Of a stretch of DNA of 35,046 bases, positions 16,310 to 23,227 are shown piece after piece. The notes below the pieces were generated by a model. The model had not been told where the DNA came from and did not search any database. It saw only the letters and a program-made list of their open reading frames with translations. The position numbers and the translations under genes were made by a program. The DNA is taken from positions 1 to 35,046 of the forward strand of contig NZ_AMZO01000055.1 in the NCBI RefSeq assembly GCF_000331515.1, written 5' to 3'. How positions within the stretch are numbered: the stretch's first letter is position 1; each line of letters opens with the position of its first letter. The stretch is from Photobacterium marinum. Lineage in GTDB: Bacteria; Pseudomonadota; Gammaproteobacteria; Enterobacterales; Vibrionaceae.

Positions 16310-16495
16310 TCAGGCTGCGTGTTCTTTCGCTGAACTTTGCTGAGTGATAACCGGTTCTGCCGTGGTTAGCGTATGCACATCAGCGACTGGCTGAGATGCC
16401 GGTTTTGCCTTGAAAGTAGGAGCGTGAGAAGTTGCACGTAACCGCGCCGGGCTGCGGCGGGAAGTGGCATACCTGATTGGAGATGAAGGGCGCAT
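16310..16495 (-). CDS. putative small basic protein, 61 residues
   Basis: Not recognised. It is supported by three signals: AGGTGA five bases before the ATG, an intrinsic terminator directly after the stop, and a position in an otherwise empty gap. The first 32 residues are strongly basic (six Arg, two Lys) and rich in Ser, Pro and Ala (MRPSSPIRYATSRRSPARLR); the rest is Thr/Ala/Gln-rich without hydrophobic segments, so it is likely soluble and disordered or nucleic-acid binding. The same transcript could instead be a small RNA ending at the terminator. No function is claimed. Confidence 0.45.
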   Translation of the reverse strand: MRPSSPIRYATSRRSPARLRATSHAPTFKAKPASQPVADVHTLTTAEPVITQQSSAKEHAA

Positions 16496-16818
16496 GATTC
16501 ACCTATTGTCAGGCGCATCCGTGGCCAATAATTAATAAAGATATATCCGCAGTTTGTGTTTTTGCTGGCGATGCCGATCCTGTGCGGAAATATCAGGTTA
16601 GTTGTTTTTTTCGCCGCGAGAATAGCAACAACAGAGGGCAAAGTCGAGCAAATAATAGCCAGCTGAGCTTATGCATCAGTCTGAATCGGATGGGGAAAGG
16701 CTAAGAAAATGTTAACCTCATCGTCATCTGTGAAGATCAGCCGTTTATCGGCAGATGCTTTATGGTCTAATGCGTGTAGAGCTGGTAACTATTATAAAAA
16801 TAGCCCGGGAGGGAATGA
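16496..16818. other. gap between the small gene and the GntR regulator
   Basis: About 320 bases that should hold two divergent promoters. An overlapping minus-strand frame (to 16641) looks like chance. AT-rich sequence (TATTATAAAAATAG) lies just before the GntR ribosome binding site. Nothing else is convincing. Confidence 0.4.
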
Positions 16819-17496
16819 ATGGAGCGGGATCAGCAGCGGTTAGTGACTAATCGCAATTTATCTTACAAACTGGCAGAGTCGTTGGGCCAGCGTATTTTAC
16901 GTGGTGAAATTATGCCGGGTGACATTTTGCCGGGTGAAATGGAATTGGGCGAGATGTACGGCGTTAGCCGAACAGCGGTTCGTGAAGCGATTAAGATGCT
17001 GGCAGCCAAAGGGATGGTTTTGCCGCGTCCGCGTATCGGTACCCGAGTACTGCCTAAGCGTAACTGGAATTACCTGGATCAGGACTTGCTGGCATGGTTG
17101 AGCTTTGATCACCACAATGAGTTAGTCGAAGAGTTTCAGCGTGTACGACTGACTTTGGAACCGGAAGCGGCAGCATTAACGGCAATTCATGCTTCCGATG
17201 AAGACCGGGCGGCGCTACAAACCCTGATGGATGAGATGTACCTGCTGGGTGACTCGTTTGATCAGGAAAAATGGATTGATGTGGATACCCGATTCCATCA
17301 GTTGATCTATTTTGCTTCGGGTAACCACTTTATCAGTCCGTTTGGTAATCTTTTCAAGGCGGTATTTGAAAACTATTTCCGGGTGATCACCCGTGACCGT
17401 CTGCTTAAATTGGATATTCACCAGCGCATTGTCGACGGTATCATGGCCCGCGATCCAGATGCGGCCCGTCAGGCAGCCATTGATTTACTGAAGTAA
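16819..17496 (+). CDS. GntR-family regulator, FadR subfamily (FCD domain)
   Basis: A 225-residue transcription factor. A winged helix-turn-helix covers about residues 14-80 (RILRGEIMPGDILPGEMELG, then VSRTAVREAIKMLAAKGMV and the wing RPRIGTRVLP). The C-terminal all-helical FCD ligand-binding domain spans about 92-220, with DVDTRFHQLIY and DIHQRIVDGI supplying the Asp and His residues that often bind metal in this group. The start at 16819 fits the GGAGG at 16808-16812; an ATG four bases earlier is out of frame. Close relatives control sugar-acid or organic-acid use, but no catabolic gene is adjacent, so the ligand is unknown. It is not fatty-acid FadR itself, which has a different C-terminal domain. 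Confidence 0.88.
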   Translation: MERDQQRLVTNRNLSYKLAESLGQRILRGEIMPGDILPGEMELGEMYGVSRTAVREAIKMLAAKGMVLPRPRIGTRVLPKRNWNYLDQDLLAWLSFDHHNELVEEFQRVRLTLEPEAAALTAIHASDEDRAALQTLMDEMYLLGDSFDQEKWIDVDTRFHQLIYFASGNHFISPFGNLFKAVFENYFRVITRDRLLKLDIHQRIVDGIMARDPDAARQAAIDLLK

Positions 17497-17527
17497 TCAG
17501 CTATCTCTTAACGAACACTTCAATAAG

Positions 17528-17555
17528 ACGGAGCCTTTGGCTCCGTTTCTTTTTT
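17528..17555 (+). terminator. intrinsic terminator of the GntR gene
   Basis: ACGGAGCC (17528-17535), loop TTT, GGCTCCGT (17539-17546), followed by TTCTTTTTT. Confidence 0.9.
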
Positions 17556-17613
17556 CTCCCACTTCTTACGACCCGATTACAATAAGAATAATTTACATTT
17601 ATTTTTCATTTTC

Positions 17614-17631
17614 AGCTTACACATGTAAGCC
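17614..17631. promoter_or_regulatory. palindromic operator before trhA, FabR-like
   Basis: GCTTACA (17615-17621) and TGTAAGC (17624-17630) flank a CA centre, 58 bases before the trhA ATG. The 18-mer AGCTTACACATGTAAGCC resembles the enterobacterial FabR site as remembered (AGCGTACA, short centre, TGT.CGCT). E. coli yqfA, the trhA orthologue, has been reported as a FabR target. The palindrome is seen; the regulator is inferred. Confidence 0.5.
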
Positions 17632-17688
17632 AAATGTGCCATACTGCTTATCTATTGAGCATTAACTCTATTCTGGGAAGGCAAAAAG

Positions 17689-18351
17689 ATGGCCAAGAGT
17701 GTTGCAGTGGCTGAGTCTGAGTACTCAGTTGCAGAGGAAGTAGCGAATAGCATCAGCCATGGATTAGGAATGATTTTCGGCATCGTCGGACTGGTGCTGT
17801 TGCTGAACCAGGCCCTGGATGCCAATGCGGATGCGTTGAGTATTACCAGCCTGAGTATCTATGGCGGCAGCATGATACTGCTTTACCTGGCTTCAACTCT
17901 GTACCATGCGATCCCGTTTGAGCGGGCCAAGCGGGCACTCAAAACCTTTGACCACTGTGCCATCTATTTGTTGATTGCCGGCACCTATACCCCTTTCCTG
18001 CTTATCACCTTACGAACGCCATTGGCGATTACGTTAATGGCGGTGATTTGGGGTATTGCATTGGTAGGGATTGTGCTGAAGATTATTTTCGTTTATCGCT
18101 TTAAGCGCTTGTCGCTGGCAACATACCTGACGATGGGCTGGCTTTCCCTGGTGGCGATTTATCAGCTGGCGTTGTCGCTATCGACTGGCGGGCTGGTTCT
18201 GCTGGCGGTCGGTGGCATCATTTATTCACTGGGGGTTGTGTTTTACGTCAATGAGAAGGTGCCCTATAACCATGCTATCTGGCACCTGTTTGTACTTGGT
18301 GGGACGGTCTGTCACTTTCTGGCAATTTATTTCTATGTCCATCCGGTGTAA
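17689..18351 (+). CDS. trhA: TrhA/hemolysin III family membrane protein
   Basis: A seven-helix inner-membrane protein of the PAQR-related hemolysin III family, 220 residues, close to the 219 of E. coli YqfA. Conserved metal-site residues are visible: H24 in NSISHGLG, S69 and H73 in YLASTLYHAIPFERAKR, D88 in FDHCAIYLLIAGTYTP, and H195, H199 and H209 in HAIWHLFVLGGTVCHF. Despite the name, a true haemolytic role is not established; the family is tied to membrane-lipid homeostasis. The ribosome binding site is GGAAGG. It lies between the GntR terminator and a convergent AT-rich island, and appears monocistronic under a palindromic operator. Confidence 0.92.
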   Translation: MAKSVAVAESEYSVAEEVANSISHGLGMIFGIVGLVLLLNQALDANADALSITSLSIYGGSMILLYLASTLYHAIPFERAKRALKTFDHCAIYLLIAGTYTPFLLITLRTPLAITLMAVIWGIALVGIVLKIIFVYRFKRLSLATYLTMGWLSLVAIYQLALSLSTGGLVLLAVGGIIYSLGVVFYVNEKVPYNHAIWHLFVLGGTVCHFLAIYFYVHPV

Positions 18352-18456
18352 TTACTGTTAATTGAAGTTAATGTGAAAGTATTATCCAGAGAACATTGCC
18401 GTCGTTTTTGATGGGTGATTTTTTAGCCGACTGTTTGGTGAGCGTTTTTCATGAGC

Positions 18457-19038
18457 TCACCATTGGCTATATTTTTGTTGGTACTGTGCCAAAATCTTTT
18501 CCTGATGTAGTTTAAATTCCTCAACAGTTGGTGTTGTTCCCTGTTGCCTTTGTGCTTCCAGCCAGTCCAGCAGTTCAGTTCGTACCGGATATCCTTCTTC
18601 AATACAATAGTCTGATGCCTTTAACCAGATAGTGGGGGCTCCCAAAGTTGCCCCTGTGTACCAGGGACATGAGGTATATCCTTGGCCTTCAAGCCAGTTG
18701 TTTAGTTGCCAGCTGTAGAGCCACCAAGCCAATATAAATAACGGAAAGCAACAAATAATTATCATTATTCCACGTTGTTGCATGTGATTAGAAAATCGTC
18801 CAACCAATTGTTTCAAAAAGCCAAAAATCAGAATAGCAAAAGCAGGAATCATGAATAGAAATGGTGGTATTACAGTACGTACTTTTAAGGCTATAGGCTG
18901 TTCCCTTGTTCGACTTAGGATTTCTATTTCTTCAATTAGTGTATAGCCATATACCATTACAATTACACATAGTAACACCAGGAAAAAAAAGATCTTTACA
19001 AGCGTTAGAGAAGGGGTGAGAACAGGTGAATCAGACAT
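18457..19038 (-). CDS. small multi-pass membrane protein, DUF1240-like; candidate immunity protein
   Basis: 193 residues from the ATG at 19038, which follows the upstream gene's TGA by one base with AAGG in front; an in-frame ATG 33 bases earlier would overlap that gene. Three strong membrane segments are visible (about 10-32, 56-77, 89-107), then a hydrophilic C-terminal tail of about 75 residues with two cysteines spaced as GYTSCPWYTG and ASDYC. The GY..C...C pattern and layout remind me of DUF1240 membrane proteins, but the match is from memory. Tight coupling to the upstream hydrophobic protein and the membrane topology suit an immunity protein against a membrane-acting toxin. That is inference. 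The base composition is AT-rich compared with neighbours. Confidence 0.6.
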   Translation of the reverse strand: MSDSPVLTPSLTLVKIFFFLVLLCVIVMVYGYTLIEEIEILSRTREQPIALKVRTVIPPFLFMIPAFAILIFGFLKQLVGRFSNHMQQRGIMIIICCFPLFILAWWLYSWQLNNWLEGQGYTSCPWYTGATLGAPTIWLKASDYCIEEGYPVRTELLDWLEAQRQQGTTPTVEEFKLHQEKILAQYQQKYSQW

Positions 19039-19039
19039 A

Positions 19040-19669
19040 TCAGTACCTTCTGCCATAATAAGGAATACCAAACAAACGGAGCATGAAGCCTACAGGATCG
19101 TAATGATACTGGCGCTCAGCTCGCTTAATATCTCTTTGGATATTGGCTAATCCTGTTCGAGTGTCTTCTTCCAGAGCTCGGAGGCTATCTGATATTCTTT
19201 TGGACAAAGAATATGAATTAATGAAAGCAGAGGTAAAAATAGTTAGAGTTCCTCCAATAACCACGACAGCTAGCATAGGACCTCCAACATAGGTGGCAAT
19301 CGAGCCCCAAGCAATCCCGGAAGAGATTGCTGCTATACCTACATCTACAGCAAGCCCTCCTATAAAATCATGCCATGTCGCTTGATCATTTAACATTTGT
19401 TCAAAGGCATGGAAAGTTGCAGAAATGATGATAGTGGTAATGAAACCACCTTTAATGGCATTTTTCACACCTAATTTTCCAATGCCAAAAGAAATGACTT
19501 TGGGGTTACTGGCAAGATATTTTGTACCTGTGAGATGCTTTCTAAGACCTGAGTAACCTTTAAAAATTACATTGGATTTACCCTTGTAGATTTTTATTTG
19601 ATACTTAGCAAAAGTATTACCGCTACGTTTCATTTCCAGAGCTATAGCGCCTAATACCTGAATATCCAT
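19040..19669 (-). CDS. glycine-rich membrane-active protein resembling an effector C-terminal module
   Basis: 209 residues. The N-terminal 70 are basic with KIYKGKSNVIFKGYSGLRKH and TGTKYLASNPKV, followed by FGIGKLGVKNAIKGGF. Then come three hydrophobic, Gly/Ala-rich stretches (about 73-92, 101-122, 127-150) with WHDFIGGLAVDVGIAAISSG. The C-terminal 55 residues are charged and helical (RALEEDTRTGLANIQRDIKR). This layout recalls the C-terminal toxin part of some PAAR-linked type VI secretion effectors that act in the inner membrane, but no PAAR, Rhs or VgrG part is present. There is no signal peptide. The ribosome binding site is weak; Met13 is an alternative start. It is coupled by TGA-t-ATG to the next gene. 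Function is inferred, not shown. Confidence 0.6.
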   Translation of the reverse strand: MDIQVLGAIALEMKRSGNTFAKYQIKIYKGKSNVIFKGYSGLRKHLTGTKYLASNPKVISFGIGKLGVKNAIKGGFITTIIISATFHAFEQMLNDQATWHDFIGGLAVDVGIAAISSGIAWGSIATYVGGPMLAVVVIGGTLTIFTSAFINSYSLSKRISDSLRALEEDTRTGLANIQRDIKRAERQYHYDPVGFMLRLFGIPYYGRRY

Positions 19670-19699
19670 TGTCAGAGGTATTAACCCTGAGCTGGTCTT

Positions 19700-19939
19700 T
19701 TAGGAACCTTTATGTTGCTCCCACGCATCAGATATTACTTTTTCCTTTTTTAGATTCTGACTAATAGACTCGATGGTTTGTATTCTACTCATGCCTTTTA
19801 AACGATTTACATTGACTACAAAGTCAATAAACTCGTTTGCATTCATTTGAATAATAGTGTGTTGATCTTTTTCAAGGGCAGATTGTATCTGCTTTTGACG
19901 TTGTCGTTGATTTAAAGTACGACGAGCATATGCCGACAT
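19700..19939 (-). CDS. hypothetical small helical protein, first gene of the island
   Basis: 79 residues starting at 19939, nine bases after AGGG; an ATG nine bases earlier overlaps that site and is less likely. I do not recognise the family. It has a basic, glutamine-rich start (MSAYARRTLNQRQRQKQIQ), then a predicted helical body (NEFIDFVVNVNRLK, IESISQNLKKEK), with no signal peptide, cysteine or membrane segment. It ends 30 bases before the glycine-rich protein, so it probably belongs to the same transcript. It could be an adaptor or chaperone for its neighbour, or a DNA-binding regulator of the cassette, but nothing in the sequence decides this. Confidence 0.6.
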   Translation of the reverse strand: MSAYARRTLNQRQRQKQIQSALEKDQHTIIQMNANEFIDFVVNVNRLKGMSRIQTIESISQNLKKEKVISDAWEQHKGS

Positions 19940-19974
19940 AAGAAGCATCCCTACACTTAGTAAACAGTAGTATA

Positions 19975-20004
19975 TTTATATGATAGTTAGAGAGAACTAT
20001 TCAA
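19975..20004 (-). promoter_or_regulatory. probable promoter of the three-gene island
   Basis: On the minus strand TTGAAT (plus 19999-20004) and TATAAA (plus 19975-19980) are 18 bases apart, 36 bases before the first start codon. The spacer contains the ATAGTT/AACTAT inverted repeat, which could be an operator. Confidence 0.45.
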
Positions 20005-20200
20005 AATTGATACTGTTTAATATTAAAAGTAGTTGTCGGCAATAATATAAAACCATTCGTGGGTATATTATTTATTGGTTTTACTTAGTTGCGAAATGAT
20101 TCAAGTATTGCAGGTTGAGTCTCAACTGTAGTAATTCACTTTACTGGAGATACATCCCATTACTAATTTGGTGGTGGATCAGGAATGTGCATTTTGCATG

Positions 20201-20218
20201 ATAGTATATACGTACTAT
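20201..20218. repeat. short inverted repeat
   Basis: ATAGTA and TACTAT flank a six-base centre in an AT-rich stretch. It resembles in arm sequence the repeat inside the island promoter (ATAGTT/AACTAT), so both might bind the same factor. Confidence 0.35.
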
Positions 20219-20262
20219 ATGGATAATATAATTTGCAACATTAATACTATGGGATGAGTTGT

Positions 20263-20284
20263 AAGGAGGCCGGGAAGCCTCCTT
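20263..20284 (-). terminator. terminator of the trk operon
   Basis: AAGGAGGC (20263-20270) and GCCTCCTT (20277-20284) form a perfect 8-base stem with a six-base loop, 20 bases beyond the trkH stop. The T tract is weak on both strands. Confidence 0.6.
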
Positions 20285-20303
20285 ATATTTGTTTATTATG
20301 GGC

Positions 20304-21749
20304 TTAGTTGCGCCAGAAGGCCGGGAAGAAAACCACCAGAACTGTCAGGATTTCCAGTCTTCCCATTAGCATACCGAAACTTAAGGTCCACTTGGCCAGA
20401 TCAGGCAGAGTCGCAAAGTTACCTGTCGGGCCGATGACCTCACCCATTCCCGGGCCGACGTTGGCCACCGCAGTGACTGCACCGGTAATACAGGTGATCG
20501 GATCCAGTCCCATCATGCCGAGAGCCGCGGCTACCAGAACAATGGTGATAATGAACGTCAGGGCAAAGGCAACCACAGAACGGACAATGCCGTCTGTTAC
20601 CGGGCGGCCGTTATAGCGTTGGATAAACACCCCGGACGGATGGATCAGCTGCATCATTTGTTTCCGCAACAGGGCAAAGGCAACCTGGAAACGGAAAATC
20701 TTGATCCCGCCGGCCGTCGAGCCAGAACAGCCACCAACCAGCATGATAAAGGCGAAGATGATGGTAGGGAACGGTCCCCAGGAGGTGAAATCATCCAAAC
20801 CGAAACCGGTTGTGGTAACCACTGAGATAATGTTGAACAGTGAAACCCTGAAGGCATCGCTGAAGGCATAGCCCAGCTCCCAAGTCAGCCACAGGGCAAC
20901 CGCCAAGCCGGAACTTAATACCAATAAGGTGAAACCACGAACCTGGGCATCGCTGAATAATGCCGTGGCTTCCTTCTTTCTCAGTGCCTGAACAAACAGC
21001 AAAAATGGCAGGCCGCCGGCAAACATGAACACGATAGCGACCCAGTGCGCAGCATTGGAAAAGTGGTTCATGGAGCCGTCAGAGGTCGAATAACCGCCAG
21101 TCGACAGGGTTGTAAAGGCGTGGTTGATCGCATCGAAAGTGTTCATTCCCGCCATCATGTAACCGAGGATACACAGCAGAGTCAGGGTCAGGTAGACATT
21201 AACGATGTTCTTGGCCACGTTCTTGGTACGCGGTGAACTTTTATCTGACCAGTCCGATGATTCAGTCTGGAACAGGCGCATACCCCCGACGTTCAGCATC
21301 GGCAGGATGGCTACCCCCATCACGATAAAACCGACACCGCCGAGCCATTGCAGCGTAGAACGCCACAGCAGGATACTCGGTGCCATGTCGTCAAGCCCGC
21401 TCAGCACGGTGGAACCTGTGGTGGTGATCCCCGACATGGTCTCGAAGTATGCATCGGTAAAGCTGATGTGGTTGATAAATACAAACGGCAGCGCGGCAAA
21501 GGCACTGGCGATGGTCCACACCAAGGTGGTGATCATGAACATATCCCGAACCCCCAGTTTGAATTCGGCTGTCCGGCCGAAAGTCAGGCACAGGAAGGCC
21601 ACTGAATGGGTGATCAGGACGGCGGTGGCAAAGTCAATGAATCCCCCGGTCCCGGTGAAAAAGGCCACCAGGGTCGGGACATACATAAACAGGGCGATCT
21701 TGGATAAGACCAGCCCTATGACAAATAAAATGGGACGGTAATTGACCAT
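20304..21749 (-). CDS. trkH: Trk potassium uptake system channel subunit TrkH
   Basis: Inner-membrane K+ translocating subunit that works with the TrkA ring. At 481 residues it has the SKT fold of four M1-P-M2 repeats. The four selectivity-filter glycine loops are visible: TTTGST, STGGYS, TTTGFG and NVGPGMG, and VGGCSGSTAGGIKIFR lies before the last repeat. It starts five bases after the trkA stop without a Shine-Dalgarno sequence, so it is probably translated by coupling. This places channel and gating subunit in one operon; in E. coli K-12 they are separate. Confidence 0.96.
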   Translation of the reverse strand: MVNYRPILFVIGLVLSKIALFMYVPTLVAFFTGTGGFIDFATAVLITHSVAFLCLTFGRTAEFKLGVRDMFMITTLVWTIASAFAALPFVFINHISFTDAYFETMSGITTTGSTVLSGLDDMAPSILLWRSTLQWLGGVGFIVMGVAILPMLNVGGMRLFQTESSDWSDKSSPRTKNVAKNIVNVYLTLTLLCILGYMMAGMNTFDAINHAFTTLSTGGYSTSDGSMNHFSNAAHWVAIVFMFAGGLPFLLFVQALRKKEATALFSDAQVRGFTLLVLSSGLAVALWLTWELGYAFSDAFRVSLFNIISVVTTTGFGLDDFTSWGPFPTIIFAFIMLVGGCSGSTAGGIKIFRFQVAFALLRKQMMQLIHPSGVFIQRYNGRPVTDGIVRSVVAFALTFIITIVLVAAALGMMGLDPITCITGAVTAVANVGPGMGEVIGPTGNFATLPDLAKWTLSFGMLMGRLEILTVLVVFFPAFWRN

Positions 21750-21754
21750 AACTA

Positions 21755-23131
21755 TTACAGGAAGAACGGACTCGGTTGGAACAGGCGCTCTACGTCTGGG
21801 ATATATTTCTTGTCGACCAGGAACATCACGACGTGATCATTCTGCTCGATAACAGTACGGTCGTGGGCAATAAGAACCTCATCGCCACGAACCACAGCAC
21901 CGATAGTGGTACCCGGCGGCAGTTTGATATCACCGATGGCCCGGCCAACCACTTTTGATGTGGTGGCATCACCATGGGCAATCGCTTCGATGGCCTCGGC
22001 AGCACCGCGGCGCAGCGAGGATACATTGACGATATCAGCTTTACGGACGTGGGTCAGCAAGGCCGAGATGGTAGCTTGCTGCGGAGAAATCGCTATATCG
22101 ATAGTACCGCCTTGCACCAGATCGACATAAGCACCACGCTGGATCAGTACCATGACTTTCTTGGCCCCCATCCGTTTTGCCAGCATCGCTGACATGATGT
22201 TGGCTTCATCGTCGTTGGTGACTGCAATGAACACGTCAATTTGTTCGATGTGTTCTTCGCTCAGCAACTCCTGATCGGACGCATCACCACAAAAGACGAT
22301 GGTGTTTTCCAGCATCTCAGACAGGTTTTCTGCCCGCTCCGGATTTCGCTCAATCAGTTTGACGCTGTAGTTTTGTTCCAGGCGACGGGCCAGGCCGGCA
22401 CCGATGTTACCGCCACCGACAATCATCAGGCGCTTGTACGGTTTTTCCAGTCGCTGCAGCTCACTCATCACTGAACGAATGTGGTTGCTGGCAGCAACGA
22501 AGAAGACTTCGTCATCGGCTTCGATAATGGTGGTTCCCTGCGGGCGGATTGGACGGCCCTGACGGAAAATTGCGGCAACCCGGGTGTCAACGTGCGGCAT
22601 GTGCTCGCGCAGTGCCGACAGGGCGTTACCAACCAGCGGACCGCCGTAATAAGCTTTAACCGCAACCAGACCGACTTTGTCTTCGGCAAAACCGACAACC
22701 TGCAGTGCGCCCGGGTATTCTATCAAGCGCTGGATATAGCCGGTAACCAGCTCTTCCGGAGCGATCAGGTGATCGACTGGCACCGCATCCGACTGGAACA
22801 GCTGCTCTTTTTCTCGCAGGTATTCCGGCGAACGGATACGGGCTACCCGGTTCGGGGTGTTATACAGCGTAAAAGCAATCTGGCATGCAATCATGTTGGT
22901 TTCGTCAGAGTTAGTGACAGCAACCAGCATGTCGGCATCCTGTGCACCGGCATCTCTCAGGGTTCGGGGGTGACTGGCAAAACCCTGTACGACACGCAGA
23001 TCGTACTTGTCCTGCAATTCGCGCAGGCGTTCAGGATCTTTATCAACGATGGTGATGTCGTTGTTTTCACCAACCAGGTTTTCGGCCAGTGTACCGCCGA
23101 CCTGGCCAGCGCCAAGGATGATAATTTTCAT
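21755..23131 (-). CDS. trkA: Trk system potassium transporter subunit TrkA
   Basis: Cytosolic peripheral NAD(H)- and nucleotide-binding regulator that gates TrkH. Two RCK repeats are visible: Rossmann GAGQVGGTLAENL (7-19) with acidic VDKDPERL, and GGGNIGAGLARRL near 239 with ERNPERAE. Each is followed by an RCK_C domain (for example GTTIGAVVRGDEVLIAHD). The 458 residues match E. coli. A palindrome GCATATATGC (23133-23142) sits directly before the start codon. It lies between rsmB and trkH, the conserved order. Confidence 0.97.
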   Translation of the reverse strand: MKIIILGAGQVGGTLAENLVGENNDITIVDKDPERLRELQDKYDLRVVQGFASHPRTLRDAGAQDADMLVAVTNSDETNMIACQIAFTLYNTPNRVARIRSPEYLREKEQLFQSDAVPVDHLIAPEELVTGYIQRLIEYPGALQVVGFAEDKVGLVAVKAYYGGPLVGNALSALREHMPHVDTRVAAIFRQGRPIRPQGTTIIEADDEVFFVAASNHIRSVMSELQRLEKPYKRLMIVGGGNIGAGLARRLEQNYSVKLIERNPERAENLSEMLENTIVFCGDASDQELLSEEHIEQIDVFIAVTNDDEANIMSAMLAKRMGAKKVMVLIQRGAYVDLVQGGTIDIAISPQQATISALLTHVRKADIVNVSSLRRGAAEAIEAIAHGDATTSKVVGRAIGDIKLPPGTTIGAVVRGDEVLIAHDRTVIEQNDHVVMFLVDKKYIPDVERLFQPSPFFL

Positions 23132-23227
23132 AGCATATATGCCTGATTATTTATTCTGCTTAAGGTTACTACGCTTGTGGCCATAGGCCATCCTAGGAAA
23201 CTCAGATTGCAAAAGATTCAGGTTTTT

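Larger units (their letters stand above)
19940..20303. other. AT-rich gap between the island and trkH
   Basis: About 360 bases with no coding signal. It contains the probable promoter of the island, two short inverted repeats (ATAGTT/AACTAT at 19983-20000 and ATAGTA/TACTAT at 20201-20218), and the trk operon terminator at its right end. Confidence 0.6.

Noticed and set aside
16366..16641. 91-codon minus-strand frame overlapping the small basic gene
   Set aside because: It lacks a ribosome binding site and a family signal; the 61-codon frame has better start and stop context.
22481..23146. 221-codon plus-strand frame antisense to trkA
   Set aside because: It is a shadow of the trkA codon pattern with no start signal and no known motif.
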